From: an uncultured Clostridia bacterium
GTDB taxonomy: Bacteria; Bacillota; Clostridia; Christensenellales; Borkfalkiaceae
Length of the DNA stretch: 8,892 nucleotides
Reading direction: 5' to 3'
NCBI GenBank assembly: GCA_945834965.1
Contig: CAMAHZ010000041.1
Span: 1-8,892 of the forward strand
The position numbers and the translations under genes are program-made. Under the pieces are notes generated by a model. That model had not been told where the DNA came from. It saw nothing but the letters and a program-made list of their open reading frames with translations, and made no database searches. Below are positions 6,275 through 8,892 of the stretch, in pieces. Each line of letters starts with the position of its first letter. The stretch's first letter is position 1.

Positions 6275-8892
6275 TTAAGATGCACAAATAACCACGTTAT
6301 CTATAGCGGTAAGTCTTGCGCCGCGGTTGCTTGACGTTAGCTGTATACCGTTTATATCGCCCTGCACAGCCAAGTTATAGACTTCATAGGTCGACGTGCC
6401 GTCGGTGATATTCACGGTTAGTTTTTTCGTCGTCAGGTCGAACTTAAAATAGATTTTATAAGTAACGTTTTTTGCCCACACAAAGGAATTTTCGGGCGTG
6501 GTAACCGCACCGCCGTCCGCAATATAGGTCAACGGCTTAGTCTTGTCGGTATCTATTCTGACCGCAAACGTAACGCCGCTACCGCTTACGAACCTGATTA
6601 ATTCCCACTTCGTACCTATATCGGTGGTAGTCATTTCAAAATAGCCTTCGACGACAGACGACGCGTTGCCGAATGAAATTACCGTAATCGTGTTTGCACC
6701 GTTAGTAACCTGATTAGTCTTTCCGCCTGAAACTTCAGTATAGCTTTGACTATAACCTAAAGTTGCGTCGGGCAGAGAGAAAATACCTGCCGTGGAATAA
6801 TCGTTTGCAAACTCTGCAAGCTTAGTGCCGTCTGCAACCGAAGAGAAGTCTTGGGCAAACACTTTATCCGCACGCGCTAAGAGCTGTTCATAAGTGGGAA
6901 TTATAACTTCATCACCCGTAGAGCCGCCCGTGGAACCGCTATCACCCGTAGAGCCGCCCGAAGAGCCACTATCGCCCGAGCCGCCCGAAGAGCCGCCTTG
7001 ATTACCGCCTTCGGGGTCTATTGCCGTAGTGCCGTTGCGCTTTTGCACGCCCGCCAAAAGGGGAACGTTTTCCTTTGTCTCTTCCGCGGTGTACATAACC
7101 GAAACGTTAGTAACTTTATTAGTCGCATCGTAGTAGAAAGCGCTTGCGTCGGTATCGAAAGTTTTGTTGTAGATATTGTCGTTTGCAACCGTCTTAGTTC
7201 GGTCGGTCACGTCGTAGATGTAGCTGTTAGAAGAATAGTTTTTACCGCTAAACACGTTTTTATAGAGCTTGACCGCACCCGTTTTGCTATCGCCCGTCTT
7301 TATCTCAATAGGGGTGTTACAGTTTTCAAAATAACAATTTTCTATAAACGCATACGCACCTGCACGGATAGACATATTCGTACCCGTCGACTTGTAGTAG
7401 TAGTTGTTATACATATGCATATTCGCCTGTCTGCCCAAAGGAAGGCGGCTTGAGTTGTTGTTGTAATAGTTGTGGTGGAAGGTTACGCACGCCGTCTTTA
7501 CGCTGTCGCCGCCGCCGACTAACCCCGTCTTGTGGTTGTTGTGGTGAACGTTGTAGGAAGTGGTAAGGTACGAAAGCTGTTTAAAATCGGTCGCGCCGTC
7601 GCCTTCGTGCTTATCCTGCTCGGCGGTCAAATCCCAATAGTTGATACCTTCTTCAAAGGTGTTGTGGTGTAGCCATAAATGCTTACTGTCAAAGCCGTCT
7701 ACGGTAGTACTTCCCTTTGACCCTTCAAACGAGCAAGCGTCTTCGGTGTAGTCTTCAAAGGTTAGATTTCTGACTTCGATTGAGTTGCAGTACTGCCAGG
7801 TCAAGCCCCACTGAAAGAGCCCTGCGCTTTCGCCCACGCCTTCGAGAGTGACGTTGTTTGCACTCTTTATAGGACAGTTATTCCAAATGGTATCGTATTC
7901 ACCGCCAGAGTATTTTGCCCTGCTATCCAACCCCTTAAGCTCCGACCAGACCGAAGTGTTTAAGGTGTTGTATCCGCCTGAAATCAAATCCGCTTGAGAG
8001 ATATTAGAATTCGTGGGAAGTTGTTTGCCGTTTATGCCTTTAACAACCGACGCAGGCATTAAGTTCTGGCTGTTGTACTTTTTATCGGCATTGTAGTCAA
8101 TCTTGTTCCAGGTTGCCGCACCGATTGTGTCTATCACCCTGATTATTACGGGCTTACTGCTCTTGGACAGGTTGTTTAAAATGCTTACTATACCCGTACA
8201 CTTAGTACTGCCAAGGGTTGCCGTAACCGTGTTTTTAGTCTTTTCGGATACGTAGATAATCTGCGCATTATCCTTGGGCGTGCCGTCGTCCTTATACGCG
8301 CCTACGCCCGACGAGTAATTAAAGTGTGCATAGCCCGAACGGTCGTACGCCGTAACGCTCTTCGTAACGGTAACCGTCTTTCCTGCCGATGAAGTGATTT
8401 TAAATTCGTACGTTGCACCGCCCTTAAGCCCTAATATATCTGCACGGGCGTAACCTGAAGTTGCCGCCGAACGGATAAGCTGACTGTCAAGAGTAGTGTA
8501 GTTGGTCTCGGTGGTGAGCTTGTATTTAACGCTTGCGTTTGCAGGGGTTGACTCCGACCACTCGAACGCCGCACACTCGTTGCCTGCGTATGAGTAGGTT
8601 AAAATCAATTCGTTAGCCGAAGGTGCGTTTACCGTTACAACGCAGGTTGCCGTCTTGTTGCCGTCTGCCGTAGTTGCGGTTATAGTCGCACTGCCTGCCG
8701 CAACTGCCTTAACCTTACCGCCGTTATCAACGGTTGCTACTGCCGTATTATCCGAAGTCCAGCTAACCACCTTATTCGTTGCGTTAGAAGGGGAAATATT
8801 CGCCGTAAGAAGTTGTTCGCTGTTTACGCTTAAACTCAGCGTTGCAGGCGTTACGCTTACGCTTTCAACCGCAACCGCGTCGGTTGAGCCGC
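6275..8892 (-). CDS. Secreted multidomain pectate lyase (PL1), 5' end missing
   Basis: The reading frame stays open to the right edge, giving 871 visible residues (1 = codon 8888-8890); signal peptide and start lie outside. It should cleave pectate by Ca2+-dependent beta-elimination outside the cell. Residues 8-88 form a Big_2 Ig-like domain (VVSWTSDNTAVATV). Residues 92-183 look FN3-like. Residues 187-610 are the PL1 parallel beta-helix, with LWLHHN (405-410), the Ca2+-site element DGATD (431-435), HHNNHKTGLVG (449-459, with the conserved Lys454) and RLPLGR (482-487), the R-x-P-x-x-R motif holding the catalytic arginine. A Gly/Ser/Asp linker (628-660) leads to a beta-rich domain (667-871) that I cannot name, possibly a carbohydrate-binding module. 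No LPxTG or dockerin is seen at the C-terminus. The GTG at 8770 is an internal Val within the Ig-like domain, not a start. The glycosyltransferase follows after 30 bases. Confidence 0.92.
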   Translation of the reverse strand, partial: GSTDAVAVESVSVTPATLSLSVNSEQLLTANISPSNATNKVVSWTSDNTAVATVDNGGKVKAVAAGSATITATTADGNKTATCVVTVNAPSANELILTYSYAGNECAAFEWSESTPANASVKYKLTTETNYTTLDSQLIRSAATSGYARADILGLKGGATYEFKITSSAGKTVTVTKSVTAYDRSGYAHFNYSSGVGAYKDDGTPKDNAQIIYVSEKTKNTVTATLGSTKCTGIVSILNNLSKSSKPVIIRVIDTIGAATWNKIDYNADKKYNSQNLMPASVVKGINGKQLPTNSNISQADLISGGYNTLNTSVWSELKGLDSRAKYSGGEYDTIWNNCPIKSANNVTLEGVGESAGLFQWGLTWQYCNSIEVRNLTFEDYTEDACSFEGSKGSTTVDGFDSKHLWLHHNTFEEGINYWDLTAEQDKHEGDGATDFKQLSYLTTSYNVHHNNHKTGLVGGGDSVKTACVTFHHNYYNNNSSRLPLGRQANMHMYNNYYYKSTGTNMSIRAGAYAFIENCYFENCNTPIEIKTGDSKTGAVKLYKNVFSGKNYSSNSYIYDVTDRTKTVANDNIYNKTFDTDASAFYYDATNKVTNVSVMYTAEETKENVPLLAGVQKRNGTTAIDPEGGNQGGSSGGSGDSGSSGGSTGDSGSTGGSTGDEVIIPTYEQLLARADKVFAQDFSSVADGTKLAEFANDYSTAGIFSLPDATLGYSQSYTEVSGGKTNQVTNGANTITVISFGNASSVVEGYFEMTTTDIGTKWELIRFVSGSGVTFAVRIDTDKTKPLTYIADGGAVTTPENSFVWAKNVTYKIYFKFDLTTKKLTVNITDGTSTYEVYNLAVQGDINGIQLTSSNRGARLTAIDNVVICAS
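6911..7000 (-). repeat. In-frame ~30-bp tandem repeats coding a Gly/Ser/Asp linker
   Basis: Three adjacent copies begin at 6911, 6941 and 6971 on the plus strand. The first 20 bases of copies 1 and 2 are identical (atcacccgtagagccgcccg). Copy 3 is diverged and shorter by about 3 bases, which keeps the frame. Together they encode a flexible GGSTGDSGS-type linker joining the PL1 domain to the C-terminal domain of the lyase. The length of this linker probably varies between strains by slippage or recombination. Confidence 0.8.

Noticed and set aside
6911..7000. Regular repeats suggesting a CRISPR-like array
   Set aside because: The units are directly adjacent without spacers, keep the reading frame and encode a Gly/Ser linker.
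6998..7453. 151-residue plus-strand open frame rich in Val/Arg
   Set aside because: Antisense to the PL1 catalytic core; its Val/Arg bias mirrors Asn/Tyr/Thr codons on the coding strand.
2300..8892. Functional link between the Ca2+ ATPase and the Ca2+-dependent pectate lyase
   Set aside because: They are separated by a strong terminator, and one acts in the membrane while the other acts outside the cell; shared use of Ca2+ is not evidence of a system.

Overview
The window carries six genes, all read from the minus strand, so left-to-right order here is the reverse of transcription order. Purine-rich Shine-Dalgarno sites (AGGAAG, AAGGGG) precede most genes. One promoter closely matches the sigma-70/sigma-A consensus. 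The protein families are an ABC-2 exporter with a TetR regulator, a SERCA-like Ca2+ ATPase, a GT28/UgtP-like glycosyltransferase and a Big_2/PL1 pectate lyase. Together they suggest a Gram-positive-type anaerobe, probably a gut or rumen member of the Clostridia that degrades plant pectin. That taxonomic guess is inference; no ribosomal or other marker gene is present.

Layout, right to left (transcription order). (1) 6275-8892: the C-terminal 871 residues of a large secreted pectate lyase whose start lies beyond the right edge. Its order is Ig-like Big_2, FN3-like, PL1 catalytic domain, Gly/Ser linker, unassigned beta-rich domain. (2) 5063-6244: a GT-B glycosyltransferase starting 30 bases after the lyase stop with no terminator between them. 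A strong intrinsic terminator (5012-5040) closes this unit. (3) 2300-4948: a complete P-type Ca2+ ATPase with a very basic C-terminal tail. (4) 55-2166: a compact three-gene operon of TetR repressor, ABC ATPase and ABC-2 permease.

The clearest regulatory logic is at the start of the tetR operon. A TTGACA-17-TATACT promoter is followed at once by a perfect 16-bp palindrome that would cover the transcription start. The simplest model is that the TetR protein represses itself and the exporter, and that an unidentified ligand, perhaps an exported toxic compound, relieves repression.

I see no CRISPR array, insertion sequence, integrase, tRNA, rRNA or phage gene, and no gene-free stretch above 300 bases. 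Most of the window is recognisable housekeeping or accessory biology, and I do not see a clearly new system. The least explained parts are the C-terminal domain of the lyase, the substrate of the glycosyltransferase, the basic tail of the Ca2+ ATPase and the ligand of the TetR/ABC module.
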